Positions 10,777 through 22,113 of a stretch of DNA of 64,000 nucleotides are shown piece by piece (position 1 is the first letter of the stretch; each line of letters begins with the position of its first letter). The position numbers and the translations under genes were made by a program. The notes beneath the pieces are model-generated. The model made no database searches, was not told the origin of the DNA, and saw only the letters and a list, made by a program, of their open reading frames with translations. This DNA comes from Nocardioides sp. B-3 (GTDB lineage Bacteria; Actinomycetota; Actinomycetes; Propionibacteriales; Nocardioidaceae), in the NCBI RefSeq assembly GCF_024703895.1, contig NZ_CP087968.1, forward strand, positions 1,178,001-1,242,000. Reading direction: 5' to 3'.

Positions 10777-11563
10777 TCATCCGCCCTTCGGTGGGACGAC
10801 CCGGAGGTAGATCATGCTCAGGACGAAGTTGGCGACGAAGAGCAGCAGGAACGTGATGACGACGGACTCGTTGACCGCGTCGCCCACGCCCTTCGGCCCA
10901 CCGTTCGCGTTCATGCCCTTGTAGGACGCCACGATCGCGGCGATCAGACCGAACACCGGGGCCTTGATGAGCCCGATCCAGAGGTCTGGGAGCTGGGCCG
11001 GGGCCGTGAAGCTGGCGATGTAGGCGCCGGGGGTGCCGTCCCGGAGGATCACGTTGAAGACGTAGCCACCCGCGACCCCGACGACGCTGACCATGCCGTT
11101 GAGGAAGAACGCCACCAGCATGCAGGCCGGGACACGGGGCACGACGAGCCGCTGGATCGGGTCGATGCCCAGCACCATCATCGCGTCGAGCTCTTCACGG
11201 ATCTTGCGGGCACCGAGGTCGGCGGCGATGGCCGAGCCGCCGGCGCCGGCGATCAGCAGGGCCGTGCCGATCGGGGCGGCCTGCTGGATGACCGCGAGGA
11301 CCGACGCGGAGCCGGTGAAGGACTGCGCGCCGAACTGCTTGATCAGGCCGCCGACCCGGGAGCGCGATGACGGCGCCGAAGGGGATGGCGACGAGCGCGG
11401 TCGGGACGATCGTCACCGAAGCGATGAACCGGGCCTGCTGGATGAACTCGCGCAGCTGGAACGGGCGACGGAACATCGCGCGCCCGACGTCGAGGGCAAA
11501 GGCAAACAGCTTGCCCGCAGTCCCGATCGGGACGAGGGCCTTGGATGCGGTGAGTGAGGACAC
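10777..11563 (-). CDS. yrbEA: YrbE/MlaE-type ABC permease A
   Basis: First permease of the Mce importer. GTG 11563 (VSSLTASKALVPIG) is the likely start; the clearest homology begins at QLREFIQQARFIASVTIVPT. The MlaE loop is DLGARKIREELDAMMVLGID, followed by membrane helices to the end VVPPKGG. The frame breaks near 11360. It lies directly after mkl and 2 bases before yrbEB. With YrbEB it should form the heterodimeric permease energised by Mkl. Confidence 0.92.
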
Positions 11564-11602
11564 GGCCTGATCAGGCTCCCGGCGCGAGGCCGGCGTTGGC
11601 AC

Positions 11603-12523
11603 TCATGAAGGATCCGGGGGCGGCGTGACACCATTTTCGCGGCACCACTGTCCGGGCGGCGGCTGGTGGCGGCGCGGGATGCCGCTCGACGGCTCGAGCT
11701 GCAGCGGGATCGGCGGCAGCGGCGGCATGTCGAGGTCCTTCTCGGCGGCCAGCTCGTCGGCGTCCTTCTCCTCGGACATGCCGATGGGGCCGACGGTCTG
11801 CGCGTTGAGGAACTGCCGCACGACCGGCTCCTCGGAGCTGAGCAGCATCTCGCGGGGGCCGAACATGGCCGTGCTTGTGGTAGAGCAGGCCGATGTTGTC
11901 CGGGACCGTCCGGGTGCTGTTGATGTCGTGGGTGACGATCAGGAAGGTCGCGTCGATCTGCGCGTTGAGGTCGATGAAGAGCTGGTTGATGAACGACGTG
12001 CGCACCGGGTCGAGGCCGGAGTCGGGCTCGTCGATGAGCAGGATCTCGGGGTCGAGCACCAGCGCGCGAGCCGGGCCGGCGCGCTTGCGCATGCCGCCCG
12101 AGATCTCACCCGGCAGCTTGTCCTCGGCACCGACGAGACCGACGAGGTCCATCTTCTCCATGACGATGGAGCGCACCTCGGACTCGGTCTTCTTGGTGTG
12201 CTCGCGCAGGGGGAAGGCGACGTTGTCGTAGAGGTTCATCGAGCCGAACATGGCGCCGTCCCGGAACAGCACCCCGAACAGCTTGCGGATCTCGTAGAGG
12301 TCGCGCTCCGAGCAGCTCGCGATGTCGGTGCCCTCGATCAGGATCGAGCCCTCGTCGGGCTTGACCAGTCCGATCAGGGTCTTGAGGAAGACCGACTTGC
12401 CCGTGCCCGAGGGGCCGAGCATGACCGACACTGGCCGGCGGGGATGGACAGCGTGACGTCACGCCAGATCAGCTGTTTGCCGAACGACTTCGTGAGGCCG
12501 TCGACCTTGATCTCCACGCCCAT
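11603..12523 (-). CDS. mkl: Mkl/MlaF-type ABC ATPase of the Mce importer
   Basis: ATPase that powers Mce transport. ATG 12523 (MGVEIKVDGLTKSFGKQ) has GGGAG upstream. Walker A is GPSGTGKS, the signature is EISGGMRKRAG, Walker B is ILLIDEPDSGLDP, and the switch His is in IVTHDI. The residue after RAG is Pro where Leu is usual, possibly an error. The frame breaks near 12432 and 11868. The C-terminal extension (MPPLPPIPLQLEPSSGIPRR) is typical of Mkl. If one more indel lies near 11615, the gene would end at 11571, closer to yrbEA. Confidence 0.92.
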
Positions 12524-12642
12524 GCCCGATATCTCCCTTGTGCTGTCCGCGACCGCTGACTGACCGATGCTGCTGCGACTCCCTCGGCGCACCTGCGGAT
12601 CCGTCGGCGTTACTCGTGCGTACCAACGCCACTGTCGCGGTG

Positions 12643-12671
12643 AGGTTACGCGCGAATGGCCGCTGCGTCAC
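12643..12671 (-). promoter_or_regulatory. Weak candidate promoter for the mkl-yrbE-mce operon
   Basis: On the minus strand GTGACG and TAACCT are 17 bases apart, about 120 bases upstream of mkl. The -10 is reasonable and the -35 poor. The interval 12524-12786 contains no gene on either strand that I can support, so a promoter for the operon should lie in it. Confidence 0.25.
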
Positions 12672-12786
12672 CGGTCAACCACGGGTCGACACGCTGAGCC
12701 GTCCGACTTTCGCGATCGGGCGTCCTGACAAGGGGGCAGACACCCTCGCCTCGCACGTCAAGCGGCTCAGAGTCGTCGGCCACGGC

Positions 12787-13770
12787 TCATCCGGCCCGGC
12801 GACGCCTGATCTCGGCATTGATGGCGGGCACGACCTCGTGCAGGTCGCCGATCACCGCGTGGGTCGCCTTGGTGACCATCGGCGCGTCGGCGTCGGTGTT
12901 GATCGCGAGGATGGCCTTCGCGCTGCTGCAGCCGGCCCAGTGCTGGATGGCTCCGCTGATGCCGCACGGGATGTAGAGGTCGGGCGAGATCCGGCTCCCT
13001 GTCTGGCCCACCTGCTCGTGGTGCGGGCGCCAGCCGAGGGAGGTGACGACCCGGGAGACGCCCAGAGGGGCGCCCAGCAGGTCGGCCAGCTCGAGCAGGT
13101 CCTCGAAGCCGTCCGCACCGCCGGCTCCCCGGCCGGCGCCGACCACCACCCGCGCCGACTTGAGACTGCCCGACAGGTCGGGCTCCGGCTCCTCGGTGGA
13201 GACGACACGCGCCACGAGGTCCGCTTCGGCCACCTCCGGTGCGTGGTCCACGACGGCGGCGGCACCCGGGGTCGCCGCTGGCGTCGCCTCGACCGCGTGG
13301 CCGGCGACGGTGAACACCGTGGGGCGGCTCGACATCGCCATCTCCTCCACGGCCTGCCCACCGACCACCTGACGGTTCACGACGAAGGGCGCCAAGCCGG
13401 TGAACGACACGACGTTGGCGGCCATCGCGACGCCACCACGCGCCGCGAGGTGCGCGAGCACCTCCCCGCCACGAGGCGTCCCGGCTGCTGTCACCACGAC
13501 CGACCGCGTGGTCGCGAGCACGGTCTCGATCCCCGAGGCCCACGCCGCACCCGCGAACGCATCGAACCCGGGTCCCGTCAGGTGATGGAGCTCGCGCACG
13601 CCGTACGCCGCAAGCTGGGCCTGCAAGGTGTCGGAGACGTCGCCCACGACGACCGCGTCGATCGGCACACCTCCGCCGGCATCGGAGAGCGACCGCGCGA
13701 AGGTGAGTGTCTCGAGGGACACCTCGACGGCGGCTCCGTCGAGGTCCTTCTCGACGAGCACGAGGATCAT
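12787..13770 (-). CDS. etfA: Electron transfer flavoprotein alpha subunit
   Basis: Intact 327-residue EtfA. The C-terminal FAD domain shows GAGRGAGGADGFEDLLELAD, VGQTGSRISPDLYIPCGISG and AINTDADAPMV, the family's FAD-binding set. It overlaps etfB by 4 bases and follows the flavin demethylase-like gene. EtfAB would therefore take electrons from dimethylglycine oxidation to the membrane quinone pool through an ETF dehydrogenase not present in the window. The pairing resembles mitochondrial DMGDH/ETF. Specific partnership is inferred from operon structure. Confidence 0.96.
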   Translation of the reverse strand: MILVLVEKDLDGAAVEVSLETLTFARSLSDAGGGVPIDAVVVGDVSDTLQAQLAAYGVRELHHLTGPGFDAFAGAAWASGIETVLATTRSVVVTAAGTPRGGEVLAHLAARGGVAMAANVVSFTGLAPFVVNRQVVGGQAVEEMAMSSRPTVFTVAGHAVEATPAATPGAAAVVDHAPEVAEADLVARVVSTEEPEPDLSGSLKSARVVVGAGRGAGGADGFEDLLELADLLGAPLGVSRVVTSLGWRPHHEQVGQTGSRISPDLYIPCGISGAIQHWAGCSSAKAILAINTDADAPMVTKATHAVIGDLHEVVPAINAEIRRRRAG

Positions 13771-14550
13771 CGGGCCAGCACCCCCAGCGACTCGAAGAGG
13801 TCGACCACGGCGGCGGCGGCCTCGGGGCCCTTGCCGAGCACCCGGACATCGCTCGGGGCGGCAGGCGGCAGCGCCCAGCGCACCCGGGTCTGCCCGGACG
13901 GCGCGGTCGACGGCTCGCGCTCCTCGACCTGCACCTTCTTGGCCTTCATCCGGCCGGGAACAGTCGGGTAGCGGGGCTCCACGCCACCCTCGAGCACCGT
14001 GACCACCGCCGGCAGCGGCACGCGGTAGGTCTCGTGCCCGTCGGGCCCGGCGCCGCTCGCGGTCACGACCATCCGGCCGTCGACCTCGCCGACCGACACG
14101 TCGGTCACGCCGGTGACGACGGGCCGGCCCAGCTCGTGGGCGAGACGGATGCCGACCCGGAAGTCACCGGTGTCGGCGGCGTCGTTGCCGAGCAGCACCG
14201 AGGTCGTGGGGCCTGCCGGCGGCCTCGTGGTCACGCACCACCGCAGCGATCTCGCGGGCGACGTCGGACGGGCCGAACTGCTGGGCGTCCGCCACGACGT
14301 GGGTCGCGGCCGTGCAGCCGACGGCCAGCGCCGCGCGCAGCTGCTCGACCGCGTCGGCGTCGCCGAGCGTCAGCACCGCGGCTTCGCCGCCGGTCGCCGC
14401 CGCGGCCTGCACGGCCAGCTCGACCGCGCACTCCTCGTGCGGGCTGGTGGTGAAGCCGGCGAACCGGCCGTCGACGCCCTGCCCGTCCTCCGTCAGCACG
14501 ATCTCGCTGGTGACGTCGGGGACCCGCTTGACGCAGACGAGGACGTTCAT
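13767..14550 (-). CDS. etfB: Electron transfer flavoprotein beta subunit
   Basis: EtfB begins MNVLVCVKRVPDVTSEIVL at ATG 14550, overlapping the stop of the upstream demethylase-like gene (ATGA). The next third (FTTSPHEECAVELAVQAAAA, AVLTLGDADAVEQLRAALA) and the C-terminal KAKKVQVEEREP region are typical. The frame breaks near 14215, within the expected ...VLLGNDAADTGDF segment. About 260 residues when repaired, the normal size. It binds AMP in the family and docks with EtfA. Confidence 0.94.
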
Positions 14551-17072
14551 CGGATCCGCTCGTTCCCGGGGTCCAGCAGCGGAGTGGCGTCGACGGAGCC
14601 GACGGTCACGGGATAGAGCTCCTCCATGTAGGACACCGCGAGCTGGTTGCCGATCACGGCCTGCTCGGGAGGGAGGTAGGCCAACAGGACGTGCTTGCCC
14701 AGCGACGGCGCGGAGCCGGCCGACGTGACGTAGGGGTGACGACCGTGACCGTCGGTCAACAGCTGCCCGTCGCGCGTCAGGATCGGCTCGCCGCCGAGCA
14801 TGTAGCGCTTGGTGCCGCTCGCCGAGGTGTGGTCGTCGACTGTCAGCGTGCAGAGCACCGTGGCGGGCGGCTGCTCCCGCTGCGCGAGGTAGGCCTGCCT
14901 CCCCGACGAAGTCGGCCTGCTTCACCTTCGGCCGCTGCATGCCCGCCTCGACGATCGAGCGCTCGCTGTCGAGCTCGAAGCCGTAGGCGCGGTAGCCCTT
15001 CTCGATCCGGCCGGTGGTGCCGTAGACACCGATGCCGGCCGGCACGGCGCCGTACGGCGAACCGGCCTCGAGCAGGACCTCCCACACGTCGCCGGCTGAG
15101 TCCATCGGGACGTAGAGCTCCCAGCCGAGCTCGCCGACGTAGGAGATCCGCGAGGCGAGGACGGTGCTGCCCTTGACCCGGATCTCCCGGCAGGACAGGA
15201 ACCCGAAGCCGGCGTCGGAGACGTCGTCAGCGGTGAGCGACGCGAGGATGTCGCGCGCGGGGGACCCCAGATGCCGATCGTGGAGACGTCGTTGGTGACG
15301 TCGGTCAGGGTCGTGGCGCCGTCGTCGGGCTGCTGGTCGGTGAAGGTCTTGCGGTCGGCCATCCCGTGCGCGCCACCGGTGACGACCCGGAAGTGGTCCT
15401 CCCCCAACCGCATCACCGTGAGGTCGGACAGGAAGCCGCCCTTCGCGTCGAGCACCGGGGTGTAGATGACCTTGCCCACCGCGACGTCGCACTGGGCCAC
15501 GCACGTGCGCTGCACCGTCTCGAGTGCGCCCGGTCCGACGATGTCGAGGACCCGGAAGGCGCTCAGGTCGATCACGGCCGCGGCCTCGCGCATGCGCAGG
15601 TGCTCGGCGTTGATGATGGGGCTCCACCAGCGCGCGTCCCACTCGTGCTCACGCGGCATCACCGCGTCGCCGTACTCCTCCGGGAGAGGTGCGTTGGACT
15701 CGTACCAGAACGGCCGCTCCCAACCGGCGGTCTCGAAGAACACCGCACCGAGCTGCTGCTGGGACGCGTGCATCGGCGACAGCCGCTGGTCGCGGTCGGA
15801 CTCGTACTGCTCTCCCGGGTGGATGATGCCGTAGGTCTTGATGAAGGACTCGGTGGTGCGCAGCCGGGTGTGCTCACGACGCTTCTGGTGGTCGTGGAAG
15901 CGGGCGATGTCGCTGTGGTGGATGTCGATCTCGGAGTGTCCGTGCGTCATCCACTCGGCGACCGCGCGACCGACACCGGGGCCCTCCTTGATCCACACCG
16001 CGGACGCGGTCCAGAGGCCGGTGACCTCGCTCTCGCCGAGGATCGGGTTGCCGTCGCAGGTCAGGGAGAGCAGCCCGTTGATGGCGTAGCGCATCTCCGC
16101 CCCCTCGGCGCCGAGCAGGTCGGGCATCAGCTCGTAGGCCTGCTCGAGCTGGGGGTCGAAGTCGTCGGAGGTGAAGGGCATCTCGGTCGGCGACAGCTTC
16201 GCCTGCTCGATCGTCGGGATGTCCTCGGGCTCGTGCAGGATCGCGCGGTGGGCGTAGGAGCCGACCTCCATGTCGGCGCCGTGCTGGCGCTCGTAGCAGA
16301 ACGTGTCCATGTCCCGGACGATGGGAAACGAGATCTCGCCCTCGGTCTCGGCCAGCTGCGGGCACGGACCCACGCTGATCATCTGGTGCACCGCGGGGGT
16401 CAGCGGGATGCTGATGCCGGCCATGTCACCGAGCTTGGGGCTCCAGACACCCGCCGCGATCACCACGGTCCCGGCCTCGATGTCGCCGCCGCTGGTGCGC
16501 ACCCGGGTGATGCGGCGGCGACCATGCGGCGCGTCCTCGGTGTCGAGGCCGACGACCTCGACGGTGGGCACGACGGTCAGCTCGCCGCTCGCGAGTGCCT
16601 GCTCGCGCATGATCGTCCCGGCCCGCAACGAGTCGACGACGCCGACCCCGGGCGTCCAGAACGCACCGATGAACTGGTCGGTCTCGATGAAGGGGACCTT
16701 CTCCTTCACGAACTCCGGGGTGACGAGCTCGGACTCGATGCCCCACGCCTTGGCGCTGGACATCCTGCGCCGCAGCTCCTCCATCCGCTCCTCGGTGCGG
16801 GCGATCTCGAAGCCGCCCGACTGCGTGAAGACGCCCATCTCCTTATACTGACGCACCGAGTCGAGGGTCAGGTCGGTGATCTCCCGGGAGTGGTCCACGG
16901 TGAAGATGAAGTTGGACGCGTGGCCGGTCGAGCCGCCCGGGTTGGGCAGTGCCCCCTTGTCGATCTGGACGACGTTCTTCCACCCCGGGCGGGTCAGGTG
17001 GTGGACGAGGCTGTTGCCGACGATGCCGGCGCCGATGACGACGACGTCTGCGGACGTGGGGACAGTGGCCAT
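14547..17072 (-). CDS. Dimethylglycine/sarcosine dehydrogenase-like flavoprotein with GcvT domain
   Basis: About 840 residues, the size of dimethylglycine dehydrogenase. The N-terminal FAD-dependent oxidase domain (VVVIGAGIVGNSLVHHL, GGSTGHASNFIF) runs to ~430. It is followed by a linker domain and a C-terminal folate-binding GcvT/aminomethyltransferase domain (SYVGELGWELYVPMDSAGDV, LAVSYMEELYPVTVG). In the family the amine is oxidised and the released one-carbon unit is trapped on tetrahydrofolate. I chose ATG 17072 because AGGAG lies 6 bases upstream. The frame breaks near 15265 and 14895. Coupling to etfBA suggests ETF as acceptor. Sarcosine or another N-methyl amine is an alternative substrate. 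Confidence 0.88.
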
Positions 17073-17083
17073 GCCGGTCTCCT

Positions 17084-17109
17084 GTTGCTTAATGCGCAAC
17101 GCGTTGCGC
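17084..17109. promoter_or_regulatory. Candidate IclR operator before the demethylase operon
   Basis: GTTGCT-TAATG-CGCAAC (17084-17100) differs in one base from the palindrome GTTGCG-N5-CGCAAC found at 18936 and 26390. A second half-site follows at 17103, making a 16-base perfect palindrome GCGCAACGCGTTGCGC (17094-17109). It lies 12 bases upstream of the ATG, overlapping the ribosome-binding region, so binding there could block transcription or initiation. Confidence 0.65.
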
Positions 17110-17134
17110 TATGTGCATCCCTCCGAAATGTACG

Positions 17135-17175
17135 CCGTCGTCCCCGGACGCTGTCAAGGTGCCCGGGGACGACGG
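17135..17175 (-). terminator. Hairpin terminator after the BCCT transporter gene
   Basis: Perfect 13-base arms CCGTCGTCCCCGG and CCGGGGACGACGG are separated by 15 bases, starting 12 bases past the transporter stop. There is no T tract, as is common in actinobacteria. It separates the transporter transcript from the demethylase operon. Confidence 0.65.
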
Positions 17176-17187
17176 ATGTGCCGTGGC

Positions 17188-18907
17188 TCAGCTCAGCGAG
17201 TCGATCGGCGGTTGTGCATCCTCGGGCGCCGGTGCTGGTTCCGCGCCGAGGGTGGCCGGGACCACCGTCTGGTGCTCGGCCGGGTCGTACTTCTGGGCGT
17301 GCAGCACCGCGCGGCGCACGCGCGTCGGCAGCGTGGACTCGTAGGGCTCTGCCCGCAACGACTTCATCAGCGAGACGCACATGGCCACGATGATCAGCAT
17401 GAAGGGCCCGGCCACGATGATCACCGGGGTCTGCAGGGCGCCGAGCCCTCCGGACCACAACAGGATCGAGGCGACCGCTCCCCGGGCCACGCCCCAGAAG
17501 ACGACCAGCCAGCGCATCGGCACCTCTTCGCCGTGCTGGCTCAGCATCCCCATCACGATCGAGGCGGAGTCGGCCCCGGTGATGAAGAAGATCGCGATCA
17601 GGAACACCGCGAGGACGACGGTGATCGAGGCCGGGGGGTACTCCCGGAGCATGGTGAACAGCGCGCCTTCGGTCCCCTCGTCGGCGAGCACCGCTCCCGT
17701 GTCAGTGGCACCGCTGAGCTGCACGTCGAACGCGGACCCGGCCATGATCGAGAACCACACGAACGACACGAGGCTCGGCACGGCGATCACGTAGACCACG
17801 AACTGGCGGATCGTGCGGCCCTTCGAGATCCGGGCGATGAACATGCCGACGAACGGCGTCCAGGACACCCACCACGCCCAGTAGAAGATCGTCCAGCCGC
17901 TGATGAACGCGTCGCCGCCGAAGGCGCCGGTGCGGAACGACATGGCCGGCAGGTGCGTGAGGTAGCCGCCGAGCGACTCGGTGAACGTGCTCATGATGAA
18001 CACCGTCGGTCCCACCACGAAGAGGAAGAAGACCAACACCACCGCGGCCATCGCGTTGGCGTTGGACAGGAACTGCACGCCCTTCTCGACGCCGCTCACC
18101 GCGGACGCCACGAAGCAGGAGGTCAGGACGGCGATCACCGCGACGGTGATCCACTTGGAGTTGCCCGAGCCGAACACGTTGTCCAGCCCGCCGGTGATCT
18201 GCAGGGCACCCAGGGCCGAGCGACGTGGCCGAGCCGAACAGGGTGGCGAAGATCGCGATCACGTCGATCGCCTTGCCCGGTCCCTCGGTGGCGCGCTTGC
18301 CCAGCAGCGGCCCGAACGCGCCGGACACGAGGTTGCCGGCGCCCTTGCGGTAGGCGAAGTAGCCGATGGCCGGGCCGATGACCGCATACATCGACCACGG
18401 GTGCAGGCCCCAGTGGAAGAACGTGTACTCCATCGCCGTACGAGCCGCCTCGGGCGTGCCCTCGGCCGCGGTCCCGGCGGGATGCTGCCCTCGTCGGTGG
18501 CGGTGAGGTAGGTGAGCGGCTCGGCGACGCCCCAGAACATCAGCCCGATGCCCATCCCGGTGGCGAACATCATCGACACCCGGGAGAAGGTCGAGAACTC
18601 CGGAGTGGAGTCGTCGGGGCCGAGCTTGATGTTGCCATAGCGGGTCGTCGCCGGGTAGGTCGAGAAGATCAGGAAGGCCGCACTGACCCGGGACGAACAT
18701 CCAGCCGAAGCTGTCCGTCAGCCAACCGAGCACCTCGCCGGTGCCGGTCGTCATGCCGTCGGAGTCCACCGCCCCCCAGAGCAGGAAGGCCAGCACCAAC
18801 GCGGCGGCGACACCGAAGGTGACCTTGTCCGGGGGGACGCGTCCGGAGCTCGGCGGATGCCGCCCCTCGTCGGGTGCCGACGGGGCCTCGTGAGTGGTCT
18901 GGGCCAT
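17188..18907 (-). CDS. BCCT family betaine/choline/carnitine transporter
   Basis: Secondary carrier of about 570 residues. The family signature GWTIFYWAWWVSWTPFVG is present, as are GMGIGLMFWGVAEPL and FFHWGLHPWSMYAVIGPAIG. About 12 hydrophobic segments are recognisable. ATG 18907 (MAQTTHEAPSAPDEG) has GAGGAG upstream. The frame is broken at least four times (near 18690, 18590, 18475 and 18230). The C-terminal tail is short and charged. Neighbouring genes point to choline or glycine betaine as substrate. An operator-like palindrome at 18936 precedes it, and a terminator follows. Confidence 0.92.
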
Positions 18908-18935
18908 GTCCTACTCCTCGATCGGGGACGGAGTC

Positions 18936-18952
18936 GTTGCGCCCTCCGCAAC
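18936..18952. promoter_or_regulatory. Candidate IclR operator before the BCCT gene
   Basis: Perfect palindrome GTTGCG-CCCTC-CGCAAC with a 5-base spacer, 29 bases upstream of the transporter ATG. The arms and spacing are identical to those of the site before betB at 26390. Confidence 0.7.
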
Positions 18953-18993
18953 ACGTGCGCGGAGGACGCAACTACTCTTGCCCGTGACTCGGA

Positions 18994-20005
18994 TCACGTC
19001 AAGCGTGGCGGAGCTACTGCATCCGAGGCGTCGACCTTGTCCGGGTTCTCCTCGATCCACTTCGTGGCAGCCTCCTCGGGCGACAACCCGTCCGTGGCGA
19101 TGTAGCCGGCGACGACGTTCTGGTCCTCGTTGGTCCGGGTGAAGTTCTGCACCGGGCCCACCGCGGTCGAGTCGCTGGCCGCCCACTCCGTGCCGACGAT
19201 CTTCTTCAGCTCGGTCTCCGGGTAGTCGCACGCCACCGTCTGCGGGTCGTCCCGGCAGCCGTCTTCGTACGGCGGGAGCGTGACCCGCTGCATCGGCACC
19301 TCTGCATTGAAGTACTGCGGCTCGTACCAGTAGCCGATGACCCACTCCTTGTTCTCCTCGGCCTTGCGGAACGCCTCGATGGAGGCGGCCTCGCTCCCGG
19401 AGAAGACGACCTTGAAGTCCGGGTCGAGGTTGCTGACGATCGCCTCGTCGAACTGGACGTAGGAGGGATCGGCTCCGAGGAACTGCCCCTTGCCGCCGGA
19501 CTCGGAGGTGGCGAACTCGGCGGCGTACTTGTTCAGGTTCTCCCACTCGAGGATGTCGGGGTGCTCCTCGGCGAGCCACGGCGGCACGAACCAGCCGATG
19601 ATGCCCACGTTGCCCTGCGGCCCCATGTCCATCGCGGTGCCGTCCCCTTCGCCCTCGAAGAACTTCTTCTCCGTGGTCGGGGTGACCCCAGTCCTCGATC
19701 ACGACGTCGACCTCACCGGTGCCGAAGCCCTGCCGGGCGACGTCCTCCTTGAGCTCCTTGTAGCTGACGGTGCAGCCCAGCTGGTCCCGGGCCACGGTGC
19801 CGACGACGTAGGCGCTGGCCTCGTAGCCGACCCACGGGTTGACCGCCATGTTCAGCTCGCCGCACTCACCTCCGCCCTCGGCGGCAGCCGACTCGTTGGC
19901 CTCGGTCGCGTCGTCGATGGAACCTCCACCGCCACAGGCAGACAGTGCCAAGGTGGCGGCGGCGGCCAGTGCCAGTCGAGCCCCCCGGCTGTTCGCAATC
20001 CTCAT
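18994..20005 (-). CDS. proX: Glycine betaine/proline ABC transporter binding lipoprotein
   Basis: Substrate-binding protein of the OpuAC/ProX family, about 335 residues. A lipoprotein signal follows ATG 20005 (ARLALAAAATLALSACG), so it should be anchored outside the membrane. ELNMAVNPWVGYEASAYVVG and VDVVIEDWG are in the N-terminal lobe. Trp residues in VGIIGWFVPPWLAEEHP and VIGYWYEPQYF could form the aromatic cage that holds a quaternary ammonium. The frame breaks near 19685. It is the last gene of the betB-betA-proV-proW-proX run; 44 bases separate it from proW. Confidence 0.92.
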
Positions 20006-20049
20006 GTCGTGCTCCTCATCTGGTGGTTGTTCGAGAATCTGGGTGGTGC

Positions 20050-22113
20050 CTACTTGGGCGGGCCGATGGGCAGCCGGACGTTGAAGGCCCGTCGCGAGCC
20101 GGGTCCGTCGTCGCGGCGCACGTCGGCGGCCGCGCGGGTGATCCGGTCGAGCATCACGCCGAGCAGGACGATGGTGATGCCGGCCGCCGGGCCCTTGCCC
20201 CATGCCTCGCTCCGGGCGAAGCCGTACACGACGTCGTAGCCGAGCGCCCCGGCTCCGACCAGCCCGCCGATCACGGTCATCGCCGGGACGTAGAGCAGGC
20301 CCCGGTTGGTCGCCGGGACCAGTGAGCCCTTGGCCATCGGCAGCTGGACCTTGGTGATCTCCTGCCGGGTCGTCTGGCCGGTCGAGCGGCCAGCCTCGAT
20401 CGTCGTGGGAGAGACGGCCTTCACGCCGTCGGCCACCAGCTTGATGGCGGCCGGAGCGGCGTAGACGATGCCGGCAGTGATCGCCGTGAAGCGGGTCGGC
20501 CCGAACAGGGCGAGGACCGGGATCAGGTAGACGAACGGCGGGATGGTCTGGCCGGCGTCGAGCAGTGGTCGGATGCCGACGTCGACCCTGCGGTCGCGGG
20601 CCATCCAGACACCGAAGACCAGTGCCGGGATCATCACCGGGACCGTGGCCACCAGCGTCATGTTCAGGGTGATCATCGCGTCGTGCCACAGGTCGAAGTA
20701 CCAGATGCCGGTCAGGCACACGACGGTGCTCAGCATCGCGCGTACGCCGCCGAAGACGAAGGCGAGCGCTGCGATCGCGACGAACGCCAGCCACCGGGGC
20801 GAGTCGGCCAACAGCGCCTGCGTGCGGTTGAGGAACTGGTTGGTGATGAGGTCCTTGACCCACTCGGTGGCGCCGCCGAAGGTGTCGGTGAACCAGTCGA
20901 CGCCGTCACTGACCCCGCTCGCGACCCGGTCGCCGATGCTGTAGGTCGGGAACTCCGCCGGGCTCACGTAGGTGCGTGAGGCGTAGATGGCCACCGGGGT
21001 CGCGAGGCCACCGCCGATGAGCAGTCCGCGCCGCACCTGCTTGTTCCCGCCACCGCCGCGGGCGACCTTCTCGGCTCGCTCGCTCGCGGCCGTCGTGGTC
21101 CGGTCGAGCATCACCGCCATGACCACGATCAGCGCGCCCGGCACGAACGCCGTCCCGACGTCGTTGATGCGCAGCCCCGCGAGCACGGGCTTGCCGAGCC
21201 CCGGCCCGTTCACGAAGGCCGCCGGGGTGGCCATCGACAACGCGGCCAGCGTGGTCTGGTTGAGGCCGACGATGATCGTCTTGCGAGCCATGGGGATCTG
21301 GACCTTGAGCAGTCGCTGCCAGTAGGTCTGTCCGGCCGAGTCGGTGGCCTCGACGGTCGTCGCAGAGACCTCGCGGATGCCGAAGCCGGCGATGCGGATG
21401 AGGGGCGGCAGGGCATAGATCAGGGTGGAGACCACGGCCGCGCTCGGGCCGATGCCGAAGAACAGCACGATCGGGAGCAGGTAGACGAACGTCGGCATCG
21501 TCTGCATGAAGTCGAGGACGGGCGTGACGACTCGGTTGGCCCGCTTGTTGGTGCCGATCAGGACACTCAGCGGGATCCCGACGAGCACGGCGAGCAGGAC
21601 GGAGATGCCGGTGATGATGAGCAGGTCGAGGGAGTCCTGCCAGAAGCCGAGGACGCCGAAGGAGAGGAACGACGCCGCCACGAGCAGGGCGATGCGCCAG
21701 CTCGCGACGACCGGGCCGACGTAGGTCGCGATGGCGACGACGCCCAGCCAGCCGACCTCGGGCACCGGGCGCGGGAAGTTGGGCACGACGACCATCCGCT
21801 GGAGCCACTCGACCGCACTGCGCAGGGCATCGGCGATCGCGTTGGTGAACTGCATGACGGGGTTGGTCGACCGACCGGCCAGCAGCTCGTTCTGGAACTC
21901 CGTGAGCCTGTCGTGCAGGTCGGTTCGAGACGTGCCCGGCAGCGCGAGGGTGTCGTTGCCCCCGGTGAAGAACCAGACGGCGATCCGGGCCGCGAGGATC
22001 AGGGCCGCCGGGATCCAGCGGCTGACGCTCGTGCGCTCCTCGACCGGGGGCCGAGCTCCGGGCTCGACGGACTTCGGCGTCGACGAGGCAGAGGGCGAGA
22101 CCGTGGTGGTCAC
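20050..22113 (-). CDS. proW: Betaine ABC permease with two permease domains in one chain
   Basis: Intact 687-residue protein, about twice the usual ProW length. It holds two full BPD-type permease domains: one at roughly 150-390 with the EAA loop [20 protein letters not shown], the other at roughly 450-670 with [20 protein letters not shown]. Each is preceded by an amphipathic region and several helices. GTG 22113 overlaps the proV stop (GTGA). A single polypeptide could supply both permease halves of the importer. The two halves are clearly diverged, so the duplication is old. Substrates should be glycine betaine or choline, as judged from ProX and the neighbours. Confidence 0.93.
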   Translation of the reverse strand: MTTTVSPSASSTPKSVEPGARPPVEERTSVSRWIPAALILAARIAVWFFTGGNDTLALPGTSRTDLHDRLTEFQNELLAGRSTNPVMQFTNAIADALRSAVEWLQRMVVVPNFPRPVPEVGWLGVVAIATYVGPVVASWRIALLVAASFLSFGVLGFWQDSLDLLIITGISVLLAVLVGIPLSVLIGTNKRANRVVTPVLDFMQTMPTFVYLLPIVLFFGIGPSAAVVSTLIYALPPLIRIAGFGIREVSATTVEATDSAGQTYWQRLLKVQIPMARKTIIVGLNQTTLAALSMATPAAFVNGPGLGKPVLAGLRINDVGTAFVPGALIVVMAVMLDRTTTAASERAEKVARGGGGNKQVRRGLLIGGGLATPVAIYASRTYVSPAEFPTYSIGDRVASGVSDGVDWFTDTFGGATEWVKDLITNQFLNRTQALLADSPRWLAFVAIAALAFVFGGVRAMLSTVVCLTGIWYFDLWHDAMITLNMTLVATVPVMIPALVFGVWMARDRRVDVGIRPLLDAGQTIPPFVYLIPVLALFGPTRFTAITAGIVYAAPAAIKLVADGVKAVSPTTIEAGRSTGQTTRQEITKVQLPMAKGSLVPATNRGLLYVPAMTVIGGLVGAGALGYDVVYGFARSEAWGKGPAAGITIVLLGVMLDRITRAAADVRRDDGPGSRRAFNVRLPIGPPK

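Noticed and set aside
15366..17393. 675-codon plus-strand frame opposite the demethylase gene
   Set aside because: His/Leu/Asp/Gly-rich shadow translation without any family motif; the opposite strand is clearly coding.
17188..18907. BCCT gene as a real pseudogene because of four breaks
   Set aside because: The break density is the same in essential genes of this sequence, and all functional motifs are present.
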